From Barthelona sp. PAP020 (lineage: Eukaryota; Metamonada: BaSk clade), in NCBI GenBank assembly GCA_040182905.1, contig JARQWU010000026.1:1-64000 (forward strand): 64,000 nucleotides of DNA, given 5' to 3'. Positions 46,201-54,540 of this stretch are shown piece after piece; position 1 is the stretch's first letter, and every line of letters starts with the position of its first letter. The notes under the pieces were generated by a model that had not been told where the DNA came from, did no database searches, and saw nothing but the letters and a program-made list of their open reading frames with translations. Position numbers and translations under genes: made by a program.

Positions 46201-49200
46201 CTTCAACAGTATGGATCGATAACCTTGATGAGAATGAACAGTACATTGATAGTGTATTAATTGGAAGCGAATTGAAATTCTCCTTTGATAATTTTGAAGG
46301 ACAATTAATTGGCATCGTAAATGGCAGTTATCTCAGTACTTTGACCATCAGTAATCCAAAATCTTCAATAATCATTATTGATATTGATGTTTTGAATGTA
46401 TTCAATTCCTATGTTCATGCTTTGGTTGATTGTGGTGCAATTATCACTTCAAGCAGTTCATTTGGCTATATTATTGGTTATTCAGATGTAGTACTGACAA
46501 AAATTGGTACATTTGATTTGAAAATCACTCTCATTGTTGCTAATTCCCTTGAAAGTGGTGATATTATTGTTAATCAATCAATTATTGATAACACTGCAAT
46601 CGTTGAATCTCTTAACATTTGTAATATGATTGTTTCGAATTTACAGGTTAAAACACTTCATAACAAAAATTTGTTAAGTGTTGAAACAATCGTTTATAAG
46701 TATATTTTCAGCAATGTCTTTGGACAAACCGTTTCAATATATGGTAGTTTTGAAAATGGGACGATTTTTTCCAACAATGTATATGTCAATAGTATTTTTA
46801 ATGGAACGTTTGTGCACAATAATTCTGTTGTTGCTTTTGATTATTGTGAGGCGTATTCATATTTTGAAAATGCTTTTTTTTTTGAAAATGCCAATGTTAC
46901 ACTGTTTTTATCGAGTGTTGATGCTTTACATGATTTAGATATGACCAATTCTTCTTTGCATATCAATGTAACGTTTAAAAATGATGATGCTTATCATATG
47001 GATTATTTGGAGCTGATTGAAGGGACAACTATCGGAAATATTACCAATTCGACAATTGATGGCAATTTTTTGTGTTTAAGTGAAATAAATGTTTTCAATT
47101 CAACTATAGATGCACGTTTAGATGCAGAGCGATTGATTGCAAACAACAGTGTATTTAATGTGGTCTTTATTTTTCAAGATATTGTTTCAAATGACAGTTG
47201 GATTGAAATGTTAGTTTTTGATGGTAAAATTGTTAAATCAACAACTGCCACAATAAACATGTTAGTGTTAAATGGAGATTGTTCAATTGAAGGTTTGTTT
47301 CTGAATATTATACTTGTTTCTCATTTAACAATGGAAGATGTTACGTTAGAAGGTAATTTGTATGCTTATCAAGGGGTAACTTTTGAAGACACACAATATT
47401 TTTATAAAAGTGCGGAAAAGGTTGTTTTATGTGAAAACAATTTGGACAGCAATATTGAAAATGTTGTTTTAAATGAAAACACACATGTTTGGTTAGTAGG
47501 AGAAGGTGAGTTTAATATCGATGTGTCAAATTTGTTAATTCTTGTTGATAAACAGGATGTGACGTTGAAATGTGGTGTTGGTATTGAGAATATTACTGTA
47601 TGGTGTTTACTGGATTGTTGTAATTTGGATTTTGAAGGTTCAGGTTTCTTATTCATTGGTAATTTTTCGTTTAAAGATTCTTTCAACTCTAACATTGTTA
47701 TTGGGTGGATACAAGACAGTTTATTCCTTTTAAACACACTAAATAGTGAGGGTGAAAATGAGTATCATGTGATATTTGATAAAAGTACAGACACCTTGGA
47801 GATATTTGATAATGTCAATAACATGATGATGTTCATTAGTGAAAACGGGACATATTCAGGTTCAATTTTTCTTGATTTTTTGCTTTGTTTAAACAATTGT
47901 GAGATTATTGAAACTGATGTTATCACAACAGAATCAAGGCTTTATTTGGTTAACAATTTTACCTCTCCTTCAATATCTTTTCAAAACGGTCTTTTATTGG
48001 ATAATGTGCTGGTTAATTTTGGTTGGCTTCAAGGATTCGATGAAAGAGAGATTTCATTGTTAGTTGCAATGAATGATACACAAACAATGAAAGTTATACC
48101 CAAAACTTTGGTGCTATTGAATGGCAGTCACATTTTTTCTGAATTAACTGTTGATGCTTCAACTTTAGATTTGATATATATAGGGCCTGGCAGTTCACTT
48201 GTTGTGTCACAATTCGCCTCGTTAGACACATTTGTATCTTATGGTGAATTTGAATACACTGGGGAAAAAGCAAACATCCAAAATGCATTTGCTTTGAATG
48301 GCACGACATCATTCAAGATTCAGGATAAAATTTCCGCAAATCACAATTATATGGCACTAAAGAATGTTGTTATTCATGATGCTGAATACTATCACACGTA
48401 TTTTGAATATTTGAGAGAGATTCCAGCCATTTTTTCTTGTGCTTTTGAGGATGGTGGATCTGTTGTTCAATCATCATCATACATCTGTATCGGTAAAAAT
48501 TTCTTTTATCCCATGATAGTAAATGTTGAATACGAATTTATGAAATCCAAGAGGGTATACACATTGACTGAAAGTGAAAGTAATTCAGAAAATTCTTTTT
48601 CTTTTATCCTTCCTTCTGGAATTGGTACATTTGTTGTTTCCTGCACGAATGACTATGAGATGAGTAGCTATGTCAATTTCAATGGTAATTACCCGATTCC
48701 TGTTATTATTAGTGTTGAAACAACTGAAATGAACACCACTAATGGAAAAATCAGGATTCATGGTGAAAACTATAGTACAAATGATAACTATGGTGATGTT
48801 GATGTTGTATTTAATGATTTAAGCATTATTTCGGATTGCGTCATTTCAAATGACCTTATTTCTTGCAAAAATCTACCTGATGGGTATGGAAATGTCATAT
48901 TATATGTTATTGTTGGAAATCAAACAAGTAATAGGGTTGAAATTTCCTATCTCCCACCCGTTATCACAACCATTGATTGTGGAGAATTGAGCATCTATAA
49001 CATTGCAACACATTGCTTCGTTACTGGATATAACTTTGGTCCGGAAGGAATTCTTTCTTTTTCCTTTTTAAGTGACCACGCTGAAACTAAATTCACTTTG
49101 ATCTCTCTTTGCAATACACATTATGAAATAGAATCTACGTTTGACCTCATTCATTTTGGAGGTATTTTTGTAATTGAAGTTGGTGGTGTTTCAACATACA

Positions 49201-52200
49201 AGACAGTTCTTCCCAAGCAACCCCAAGTTTTAAGTCAAACAGTAACAAACACAAAAACTCAGTCTTCTGTGATTGTGAGTTTTATCGATTTATTTTTGGT
49301 TGCTGATGATGTCGTGATAGTTATAGATGGTAATTGCTGTGGAAATATGGTCATCACAAAAAGCAAATATGTTACACAAAGTGTCAAATTTGATGATATT
49401 GACTGTTTAAGTGATGTTTTTGTTACATTTAAAACTGATTTCTCATCAACGATTCAAATTACTTTCAAACTTGAAATTCTATGGGAAGATACAACTATCA
49501 AATATATTGGAAATACTGTGACAAATATTCCACTATTTACATTTGCTTTTTGCTTTATTGAATCAAGTTATTTGTCAATTGGAAGCTCAAAAACAGTTAT
49601 TCAAACTTGGAACGAATTTGGATGTGTTGTTAACATGCCTGTTTTGAGTGGAGAACATCCTTTAGCTTTTTATTTTGATGAAAAACTTCTGAGCACTTCT
49701 CCATACACAATTGAATATTATCCACCAAATATTCAAACTTTAGACCCTGATTTTGTTGGTTGTTTGATTGAATCTAATGTTTCTTTTATCGGTGTTTATT
49801 TCGGTCCTTCTGGTCAAGTTGCAGAGCTGTTGTTGTTTGATACAGATACGTCTACACTTGTAACCACGTATACAGGTGTTGTTATTCGATATGATATTGT
49901 AAGAATTGAAATGAAGGGTCTTGAAATTGACTGGTGCAGTAATAATTTAGTTTTTGACTCATTTTTAAAGATAAATAATGTTCAATCAGAGTATTCTACC
50001 AAAATTTCTTTCATTAATGGAGTTGTTTATTCTCCAAATTCTGTGAAAGAGAACCAACAGTTTGATTTAACTGTATATTTGGATGAAAGCGTAAGCAGCT
50101 TTGATTTTAACATATTTAATGATACTTATCACTTAACTATTGTTTGTTATTCTCAAAATGTTGGAACAATGTATTTGTGTGAAAATGTGAAGACATTGAG
50201 CAGTGGAGAGTATTCTACTTCAATAATTGTTGATGAGATCAAATTTAGTTCTCGAAATTTCTTTGTTTATAATGTTAAACCTTGTAAAACTTTCATTGCA
50301 GTTGGAAATAGTATTTCTGATGTTCACGTTGATTGTTATTTTGGAAATGAACTGATCACTTCAAAAAGTGAAGAGAATGTTGTTATAACAATGATAGGAG
50401 AATCATACGTTTATGTAAATGTGATTAAACCGCTAGTAATATCCCAAAGAAGTTACTGTTTTTTGATTGGTTCTGATTATGAATTTTGTAATTTTGAAGT
50501 TGTCAGTTTTGACTCTCTTTTGATACAAAAATGGACCATCAAAGATAATATTACAAATATTGTTGTTCAAGTGTCTTTTAACCTCTTAGAAATAGATATG
50601 TCTCGAGGATACTTTGAGCTATCATATGTTAATACTGCAAATGATGCAAGTGAAGAGTCTTTGTGTGTTGTATCCGGTCAAAATGACTTGTCATGTGAAT
50701 TTAGTCCCAAAGAAAATGGTACGGCCAAACTCACCATCAATTCTTATTTTGAAATTCCCGAGGTGACAGTTATTCCCTCTTTTTATGTTGGTAATATATA
50801 TGTTGTCTCATTTGAGTATATTTTGATTGATTTACCAGTAGTTGGGGAGGAAATAATGTTTAGTATTTTGGTTAATGGTGCAAACGATGCATATTCAGTG
50901 ATTCCATCTCAAATTAGTGTTGATATTATTGACATTGCAGATATAGCTGTTTCAATTGATTGTCCTTTGCTTGTTGATCGTTATGCATGTGTTTTTATTC
51001 CAGGAAATAATGAAACTGTAACCATTGAATATGATGAAATTCTTTTAGGTGAATTAACTCCTTTCTATGCACCTGAAATACATGATTGTGATCCCTCATC
51101 ATTTAGTAATTTATATTCTCCCATTATTACATGTAAATGTGTCAGTTGTAATCATATTGTTGCGTTAGACACTGAAATTGAAGATATTCAGTTTAAAATT
51201 GAAGAAATATTTGATTATTCAATAAAATTTGTCATTACACTAGATAAGAATGATGCTGTTGCAAATATTACAAGTATTACAGTCAGATTGACTTATGATG
51301 AGGGAAGAGTTGTGGAATCAAAAACAACATTTACAAACAAATATTCATTCGTCAGTTTTTCAACACCTTCTGTTGTATTGGATAGTTCCACAGAATCAAT
51401 AACATTGCATGGTGAATATTATTTTGAGAATGTTAAATCTGTCAAATGTTTGTATTTAGGGCAATTTATTTCAAATTCTTTGGCTTACAGCAATTCTAAG
51501 GTCATTTGTGCGCCTTTTGGGTATATTTTTTCCGGTAATTTATTGATATCGCTCGTTGTTAATGATGAACTGTCTTATGTTGATTTTGATGTTTTTTCAT
51601 CAGCAGATGCTCAAATATGCAACACTGATGAGTTTTCTAACAATATTCTAAGCTTCATGCAAAATGAAATTGACCCACACTTTTATCCTCATCTTACATT
51701 TACATCCAGTTATTCTGCTTTAGAATCTGTGGAAGATCGTTGTAATATTCAGTGTTTGGATTCTAGTTGTCGAGTTGACATTGAACCCTATTCCACTGTT
51801 TCTATTGATTTTACTCTTGAAAATAAGTATGCCATTTTAGTTACCATGTCGTTGCTGAATCCTTGTTGCAATTTGCCTTCCAAGATAAGAATCGTTTCTT
51901 CCTATCAACGTCAAGAGTCCACTGTTCATGAACATTTGATTATCAATGATTTTACATCTTTGACCCCTATTGACATGTTTATGTCTGATGAAAAAGATAT
52001 TGGCATATATGCCTTTTTACTTGATGTTGAAACAGAGCCTTTTGATCAATTTTTCTTTGAAATTGAGTCCAATATTAACTTCGTTAATTTGACATCGGTT
52101 GTTTTCCATGGTTTAAGTGAAAATGATGCCTTTTATTTCAAGTATTCCAAACCTTTGAACAGCATTATGACTGCAACGTCAGTTGTCGAAATCAATTTGG

Positions 52201-54383
52201 GAAATGTAGAAGTTTTCAATTACGTTGGAAGATTGATCAGTTTTGAAGGTTATTTGTCACTTGTTATCAATGATATTTTTTCTTTTCAAACTTATTCTTT
52301 GAATGATGTTGTCTTTGAAGTTGAAGTTGTGGACAATTTTGGTTCTTTGACTCTACATACCGAAAATGATGTATCGATCGGTCTAAATGATGAAAATGGT
52401 TCCATCACTTCTTCTTTTATCAGTTCAAGCTTTAAGTTAATGAATGGTCCTGCATATACTGTGACAATAGACAATGATGTTGAAAATATTATTGTATTTT
52501 CTGACAACACTGCACAATTTAAAACGAACATTACCAAATTTAACTGTTTAGGTGATGAAACTCACATTATATCTGATGTTACTATTTTAGTTGATGTTGT
52601 TCCAACCTACATTTCCTCTTTTTTCACTGAATTAGTGGTCAATTTGGCAAATGTGAGCAGTTTGGATGTTTCGCCATTGATATCGATTGACAATGCTATT
52701 TTATTGGTGCCAATCAATGTTCAATGTCAAATACCCTCAAAATTAAGTGTGTCATTTGATTCTCAGATGAATTTTCAGAGTGTTTTGGATTTGGAGGTGT
52801 TGTTGTTGAATGATAATAACGAGGATGTGTTTGGTACGCATGAAGTATTGCCAAAGATCGAAATTTTTGAAACAACAGGGTATTTCACTTTAAATGAAAG
52901 AAGCTTGGTTTTTGGGCGCAATGTTCTCAAAAGTATCGAATTCAATTTGCCTCCAGATTGTTTACTCACATTTGTTGTGAATATTTATCATCCTTTATTT
53001 ACACTGCAAAAGGAATATGTTGTGAGTACAAATCCATGTAGTTTTCCAACAGTATATTCAAATTTAGAAAATAAGTGTGTTTGCACGCAAGGATATAGAA
53101 CTGATTCTTTATCTGGAGAATGTGTCTCTTGTGGGTTGGGATATTATTCATCTAAAATTAACTCTGACTATTGTCTCACTTGTCCAAATGATATGACCAC
53201 TTTAAAGTATAATGCCACATCAATTGATGCTTGTTTATGCAAGAATAATTTTATATTTTCCAATGATTCAGGACTTTGTGAAAAATGTGATGCTGCTATT
53301 GTATGCAAAAATGGCTCAATTATCGGTCCAATTGATGGCTATTGGATGGATATGAGTGTGTTTAAAACAACTTCAATGCAAAAAACAGATTTACTTCTTT
53401 CAAATGCAGGAACAAGCAATACAATTTCCATTTTTAAATGTTTGACTAACGGATGTGCAACAAATGGTTGTGTTGAAGGTTACACTGGGGTTTTGTGTCA
53501 TCAATGCTCTGAAGGATACATTCAAATGTTAGATTTCTCTTGTAAAGCAAGAAAATTTGAAATATCTGATTGTGCTATTTATGCGTTGTCTTTACTTGTG
53601 TTTATTGTTATCAATCTACGATTTGGTGAAGAATACAAAGAAAAATATGTATCTTACAACAAGTCACTGATTGTACACAATAATTTTTTTCCTGCATGTT
53701 ATTTTGTTGTGCTGATGACTATAGCAACAACTAATTTTATTGATTATCCTTTGAAGATGCGTTATTTTGCTCTGAATCTTCCTGAGTTTTTCATTCATTT
53801 GAATGAGACATTCTCTATTCTTTTGGGTAGTTTTATAATTTTCGTAGTTTATTTATTCTTTTTTGTTTTCAAAAGAGGAAACAGTCAATTTGTTTATCTT
53901 ACTTCATCTACACTCATACTCAATCATATCTTCCAAATTGGAGTTTTCAATTATGTTTCTAATTCGGAAATTGTCTATTTGTATTTTCCAAACAGACAGT
54001 TCAATACCCCTTTAATTCTTTCCATTCTGGTAGTATTTTTTGTTTTTATTCTTCTTTCTCAAATTCAAAATTTTACTAATGTTAAAATTGCCTTGATTCT
54101 TGGTTTGACCTGTATTATATCGAATTTTTCTGTTTTTTTCAAAAATTATCTGTTTGTTGCCGTTGTTTCACAAATTTTTGTTACCACTTGTTCTTACATG
54201 TTTACTGGAAGACAAAGATGGGTCATAAGTTCGATAATCACAATCTCAACTGCTTGTGGGTTTGGTTTGACCTTATTTTTCATGTATCCTCAAATAATTA
54301 AAATGTTTATATTTTTGCCATTCTGTACAATGTTATATTCATTGTTTACCTTTTTTATGGCTCCTTCAAAATTAAGAGCCTGA
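34227..54383 (+). CDS. Giant single-exon surface or secreted-pathway membrane protein (6718 aa)
   Basis: A 20.2-kb uninterrupted ATG-to-TGA frame. Residues 1-19 are a clear signal peptide (MKFVLILTFTLILFSLCQC). Residues about 30-4750 are Ile/Asn/Ser/Thr-rich with short strands repeating every 20-25 residues (pattern like INNSxIxGNFxxLxxINVxNS) and very many N-x-S/T sites, suggesting a long beta-solenoid. Residues about 4800-6000 include IPT/TIG-like Ig folds (KIRIHGENYSTNDNYGD, CFVTGYNFGPEG). Residues about 6270-6440 are Cys-rich GCC2/GCC3-like repeats (CVSCGLGYYSSKINSDYCLTC, CHQCSEGYIQ). The last 275 residues contain about nine hydrophobic helices. Predicted: huge glycosylated extracellular adhesin or receptor anchored by a C-terminal polytopic domain. 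Domain calls are by pattern. Confidence 0.88.
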   Translation: MKFVLILTFTLILFSLCQCLTKNYCENGITIEMSENIASYIELSTFVSSNNIYTCRLIILDDIKADDNYISITSQNSENSNIELSTKTSLNSNIDIDLEISFVNIIFANDFPNLFLVIVSNSSISRYSSTNFVNLQSVFISSEAFLTLANIEEFSLILSDFCGKPTSYIIGFNIIVSNEAILASSFNCSINSNSVVLDNNYVKLQNTSLVYNKISSPFVVSSLNNVTFSSNIEEEDILNVIVLDSIGKITDTFELVCSNKTNIQFSFSIIDLMTFTVLDVNKIIFSSIYVDNITVFGFIESGKIIADSINVKRLIVHEYLSFQSLTVQTFVSLNTLIIKGDILSCFKAFNNNCFVDLNFFQEIELNILNIYNGISYLNGIDKLIVNTDDNSEILVNNMFVILNTCQTKYILNNSSLQINKFTNLCELSSSIDLDILVPNYCTIQGLFYANSINFTQIYGDKLVILLEDVEFHTIYGFFSVFEIVVSHAINTKLYGIFNISELFNANIHIYGTLNSTIIKKSTLFVQGNFSCDTIFNSIIDGQFLFVKEKLILQSSTLYFPVNVYELECNLCSFGGLINILKLFEKANVLFDTNIKSLIFDTKISELFVDDVNLNVINIQSEQNSVMNVESSKVQLDSLFKGTINFNNSIGTLYAVNNISISSSFIYIGGDVESINSNQSCIRIIARVFLKTLILIDSTLETAPILIENIDFLKVVKGGEISILTGFYHIKEFEIESDIYLNGSIAIDISQEDNFMIFKNNARINSETFCFIHLMDTFEEIESVPNTSCELIFNKIDEQKYSMNSTYYQQYLENLKLFSPLNDNDNANEDNIMPIDIDLSIVSDKNKDFSKKTFKTFENFDLNEYSFKATVINISSIVIDSVIDGEITNITQINSNVIVSFNTILNNIEMVKSGSTINVGIDSTTIIKELECDSKTTINGGDNTTLIIFGHLDTNCILEINDISNLIIYQANSDDITITQSQISFINPSSILNLKKSTIQFGKISIEHCFEVVINDGVSLECRYIHDHLKTSIFSTTILHLKEDQSEAVDFNVQGYLIISLNINFNFLLTNIPNYLRLYGNHYSTSIDTVSNATIFDIFDINFINMYNSSITFENILNGNHIEQSILNCINIPCKIIVNTISNSFINVHTLEMNSVVNLHGLNILNIENNVNPLDLMIIDTTFELNITNEIELNSLKFEKFEIIESILKGFISNEFINIQGGESVYLMGKDNNFEGILKYFQIYGNFCELETIVIEEIQLIDIDTVNCTDVNILRGNVMSEYINLTNFISNDVNFKVSKRFHLNNTEINKGLTDLNKEKSILINYSPNISLKQRYLTAKTILMNSYLNNFKIINNEQNLIKVNNFTLNNSILVNHESFTGSNVSFINSIMYSSYSQFNLVNCINSSFILSGDSYFEDMLIDIDFKIEIIGSDTTHRYLNVSNHLKISGVSFVENLTNEITNKLVIEGPGVINITNIKVEELTLINCLVFIENFTEISIIHLINSSIHLNENISDLEIIHSCSISSVYLRNITESNSLLTIINSHTFINSSNLQNLNIINGSLNIQRKENFIQYDSSNILSLNLSSCLANIFESNAIIEETYFFNSTIYLDEIVIDNLYLNMSNLIIYRGNSWQNIVLINSTMNFLLEINPLNILEMTVIKLIMNETSSILIDKITSDTIEIYNCDIQFVIVCQRIYMNFSSFTQLYYVISFEIYESFGQLIEPFNFVHISDSIISNCDIIEVNNYIGLIEDSKIKSFVLHGNVEFKGINEILFFKNNYTLSSENRFILLSDSTIKGNMITSINFEGVGIFIYKYVQIETYRCSISCDFTFKDFEMFEYLNNFILMNGNMFKIFYEITEPLSIFILTLDDIDKGIVNFFSDCYYEQISLDITSSNVSISAEYGDLTKFNTINIQNSYVQFIDLIIVSNLYLKDVHLFGRYCILNTTFPDTLTLYQTFQNVSTGNFSLIDFDFLNSFSNVIHSKLIMYVINDDINTNSLSNTNNNYYFNQIDVTFIDDRVYNIWGEFRLLNDDLIEKIDICKWNSPLITFQNNNQFINFVFNCNITYGIFQYNSMIISPGIYAFFFISNIEETAFYSKSLNVTCLENSELILVVEYSYLEMFLVLNSCNITLNSNKSTNIQMKIESNGLSSLKLNSILPRIVLLSLNVSGILETFNVNFNTGRSTSIFYSFNNAQIGLFSSSIEGSIPLKFLNSVNFYGNNNGYIETLQISFDDNEELQPQKELNFDCSFITCNVEEFDTNILTNINSVGNLFNFGDINGKLTAYNSTGLVDSFKNLNAESSVIRVAQCDSDTIELFNSVLIVDDSLQVNSIFTKNSFLEGKIDVETLVKNCSFVNSMIQQQLIISDNCFINNTILLHKYPIVLQNSTIVLRNIHGFNSFDCDNTTIEELSSPQLQMLYLKPSTNHSFYNMHNVMIIADTDSNFTIMNSFDIQLICLNATVYVFEEKVTEFSLLISNNCTIVGDIMASRVISNHPIDFNTDFTSKVQYQSIFTKFAYFYEIPDIVMDIACVTTHQFSTPNFHTFVNSFVVLGKLNNYFFSGKEQIHLIDGTVLIVNGFSTYYSTIVVDCLHRECFLIVNGIWTMTETEIEGQGILNVIVMNVKQLAGNTESLAIEENEYLSVNWHIFNTLTINEMTVFNSAIFASNMEIGNSEISSSILFSSHMRVEGPSMDSVHFFVNYLSTRLLKNAIESPGIEHYNAYFVSNFASFDITISTLVAYNDKNNEELTIKSKQLMVIKDQSSFSVSANNEFNYHFLSKSSVVATFDTLFDKLELLPGIAKVINNITTIFALSKIKTSEESTGTLNSMYCELFDENSGVFLITEHLDVISAIFTGYSDGVEIKYLSCTSCSLDFQNIHPIQMNGNIKVTAIDQNWFDLNHNCGILGFFEIDASFNFDMTINTKGFIDIPHLIKGYDINLQMDIDNDQIFIEGNTLILFENELLIVEQYELFVDKLVSFSSTITVKSISLKQYPDYFSYLTIARLNIIEGCVPSIQEYVKALVLGNCTLLGKLTLHSVTNTGNQDLSLIDSNGYEIHVSQLLNVFFRGIDELFPLFFVHINCPDIQNVFASANILFLRTDDREFYLDNFGNMNKDYGITLIKLDYLTNAPELEMNNYIENNLILLVSALYFVTIEKDFIVYSVYQVTAINPTVIKGLYADKVVIKDNSKDLIINEENYKNFFTKKLKVQLVDQNLYIEKNIEIFELVTVNVNELHIKNNSRIKIDSAKEINIWNCSNIIFYLDISDDLSAVTNKNNIVINDSTIFQQFITMSTTSFTFPISSTLLFQFLNTTLINSTINSRFYTYNLTILGNNNKFNFKLFVNYSIYTDSSDYLNLKCKTSSFECHLILFGVIHFSNLEIFGFATNVRLYLNQMYIERINVDKVFLNLTDSTDGFDDIENESYNHHLIESFINTIDFWLESSEIATNDIIQQKIKIENSEINENFRTFGGKCDFLNSYVKGNLFQQNNASIFIDNTTCYLNTFMGSSSIISVVNNSKMTFERLFTCFIDSFDNTSSLSNFIIQYVFSEFEGFINGIGFIQQLSFPSLVESYEIETNININSDEWIILGGMMSNLRVNDSMNTKIGCVANNASFTNVVINGTLLANNVSLNGNISGNFNIFSFNIVFKQRKDIEEETDGLLEIYENKGGILCFKDVFTIELKNKNIFETNVHFDKIFGKTVKIMYETEEGEEPTKEVEQSINFFGNDLWLIEKIETFIENLSVNISGFATNVDLNEKNKLKTDKSVFGNYSSLTVSPNNSPIILHSHRINEIDETSIEIILENNIDITLFLDNRVTNISFIPDESIVIDDDFFINLKVLKGFIKVLIPNNNVLQFSGMVSPFTTMIFDNYQVTNLLCLGSNIFNISIDEKSIISIDTMFDNENSFESYQTTTKFIIFKNTNDIEVIERINITFIFDSKSFKVLNISNYGIFVENITNIDELYGSDIFIHNLIANNVYMENIFGFDLKMNLFNGIFILSSTVWIDNLDENEQYIDSVLIGSELKFSFDNFEGQLIGIVNGSYLSTLTISNPKSSIIIIDIDVLNVFNSYVHALVDCGAIITSSSSFGYIIGYSDVVLTKIGTFDLKITLIVANSLESGDIIVNQSIIDNTAIVESLNICNMIVSNLQVKTLHNKNLLSVETIVYKYIFSNVFGQTVSIYGSFENGTIFSNNVYVNSIFNGTFVHNNSVVAFDYCEAYSYFENAFFFENANVTLFLSSVDALHDLDMTNSSLHINVTFKNDDAYHMDYLELIEGTTIGNITNSTIDGNFLCLSEINVFNSTIDARLDAERLIANNSVFNVVFIFQDIVSNDSWIEMLVFDGKIVKSTTATINMLVLNGDCSIEGLFLNIILVSHLTMEDVTLEGNLYAYQGVTFEDTQYFYKSAEKVVLCENNLDSNIENVVLNENTHVWLVGEGEFNIDVSNLLILVDKQDVTLKCGVGIENITVWCLLDCCNLDFEGSGFLFIGNFSFKDSFNSNIVIGWIQDSLFLLNTLNSEGENEYHVIFDKSTDTLEIFDNVNNMMMFISENGTYSGSIFLDFLLCLNNCEIIETDVITTESRLYLVNNFTSPSISFQNGLLLDNVLVNFGWLQGFDEREISLLVAMNDTQTMKVIPKTLVLLNGSHIFSELTVDASTLDLIYIGPGSSLVVSQFASLDTFVSYGEFEYTGEKANIQNAFALNGTTSFKIQDKISANHNYMALKNVVIHDAEYYHTYFEYLREIPAIFSCAFEDGGSVVQSSSYICIGKNFFYPMIVNVEYEFMKSKRVYTLTESESNSENSFSFILPSGIGTFVVSCTNDYEMSSYVNFNGNYPIPVIISVETTEMNTTNGKIRIHGENYSTNDNYGDVDVVFNDLSIISDCVISNDLISCKNLPDGYGNVILYVIVGNQTSNRVEISYLPPVITTIDCGELSIYNIATHCFVTGYNFGPEGILSFSFLSDHAETKFTLISLCNTHYEIESTFDLIHFGGIFVIEVGGVSTYKTVLPKQPQVLSQTVTNTKTQSSVIVSFIDLFLVADDVVIVIDGNCCGNMVITKSKYVTQSVKFDDIDCLSDVFVTFKTDFSSTIQITFKLEILWEDTTIKYIGNTVTNIPLFTFAFCFIESSYLSIGSSKTVIQTWNEFGCVVNMPVLSGEHPLAFYFDEKLLSTSPYTIEYYPPNIQTLDPDFVGCLIESNVSFIGVYFGPSGQVAELLLFDTDTSTLVTTYTGVVIRYDIVRIEMKGLEIDWCSNNLVFDSFLKINNVQSEYSTKISFINGVVYSPNSVKENQQFDLTVYLDESVSSFDFNIFNDTYHLTIVCYSQNVGTMYLCENVKTLSSGEYSTSIIVDEIKFSSRNFFVYNVKPCKTFIAVGNSISDVHVDCYFGNELITSKSEENVVITMIGESYVYVNVIKPLVISQRSYCFLIGSDYEFCNFEVVSFDSLLIQKWTIKDNITNIVVQVSFNLLEIDMSRGYFELSYVNTANDASEESLCVVSGQNDLSCEFSPKENGTAKLTINSYFEIPEVTVIPSFYVGNIYVVSFEYILIDLPVVGEEIMFSILVNGANDAYSVIPSQISVDIIDIADIAVSIDCPLLVDRYACVFIPGNNETVTIEYDEILLGELTPFYAPEIHDCDPSSFSNLYSPIITCKCVSCNHIVALDTEIEDIQFKIEEIFDYSIKFVITLDKNDAVANITSITVRLTYDEGRVVESKTTFTNKYSFVSFSTPSVVLDSSTESITLHGEYYFENVKSVKCLYLGQFISNSLAYSNSKVICAPFGYIFSGNLLISLVVNDELSYVDFDVFSSADAQICNTDEFSNNILSFMQNEIDPHFYPHLTFTSSYSALESVEDRCNIQCLDSSCRVDIEPYSTVSIDFTLENKYAILVTMSLLNPCCNLPSKIRIVSSYQRQESTVHEHLIINDFTSLTPIDMFMSDEKDIGIYAFLLDVETEPFDQFFFEIESNINFVNLTSVVFHGLSENDAFYFKYSKPLNSIMTATSVVEINLGNVEVFNYVGRLISFEGYLSLVINDIFSFQTYSLNDVVFEVEVVDNFGSLTLHTENDVSIGLNDENGSITSSFISSSFKLMNGPAYTVTIDNDVENIIVFSDNTAQFKTNITKFNCLGDETHIISDVTILVDVVPTYISSFFTELVVNLANVSSLDVSPLISIDNAILLVPINVQCQIPSKLSVSFDSQMNFQSVLDLEVLLLNDNNEDVFGTHEVLPKIEIFETTGYFTLNERSLVFGRNVLKSIEFNLPPDCLLTFVVNIYHPLFTLQKEYVVSTNPCSFPTVYSNLENKCVCTQGYRTDSLSGECVSCGLGYYSSKINSDYCLTCPNDMTTLKYNATSIDACLCKNNFIFSNDSGLCEKCDAAIVCKNGSIIGPIDGYWMDMSVFKTTSMQKTDLLLSNAGTSNTISIFKCLTNGCATNGCVEGYTGVLCHQCSEGYIQMLDFSCKARKFEISDCAIYALSLLVFIVINLRFGEEYKEKYVSYNKSLIVHNNFFPACYFVVLMTIATTNFIDYPLKMRYFALNLPEFFIHLNETFSILLGSFIIFVVYLFFFVFKRGNSQFVYLTSSTLILNHIFQIGVFNYVSNSEIVYLYFPNRQFNTPLILSILVVFFVFILLSQIQNFTNVKIALILGLTCIISNFSVFFKNYLFVAVVSQIFVTTCSYMFTGRQRWVISSIITISTACGFGLTLFFMYPQIIKMFIFLPFCTMLYSLFTFFMAPSKLRA

Positions 54384-54540
54384 TTTTAATGAAATGTTTT
54401 TTTTTTTTGTTGATTCTTGTTCTGTTATTTCTTATTCACTCATACCAACGCCATACAGCCCTTCTTCTTCAAGAAATAACAAGTAAAAACAAACAAACAT
54501 ATCTTTATTTTTTTTTTTTTTTTTGGTTTATGATAAGACT

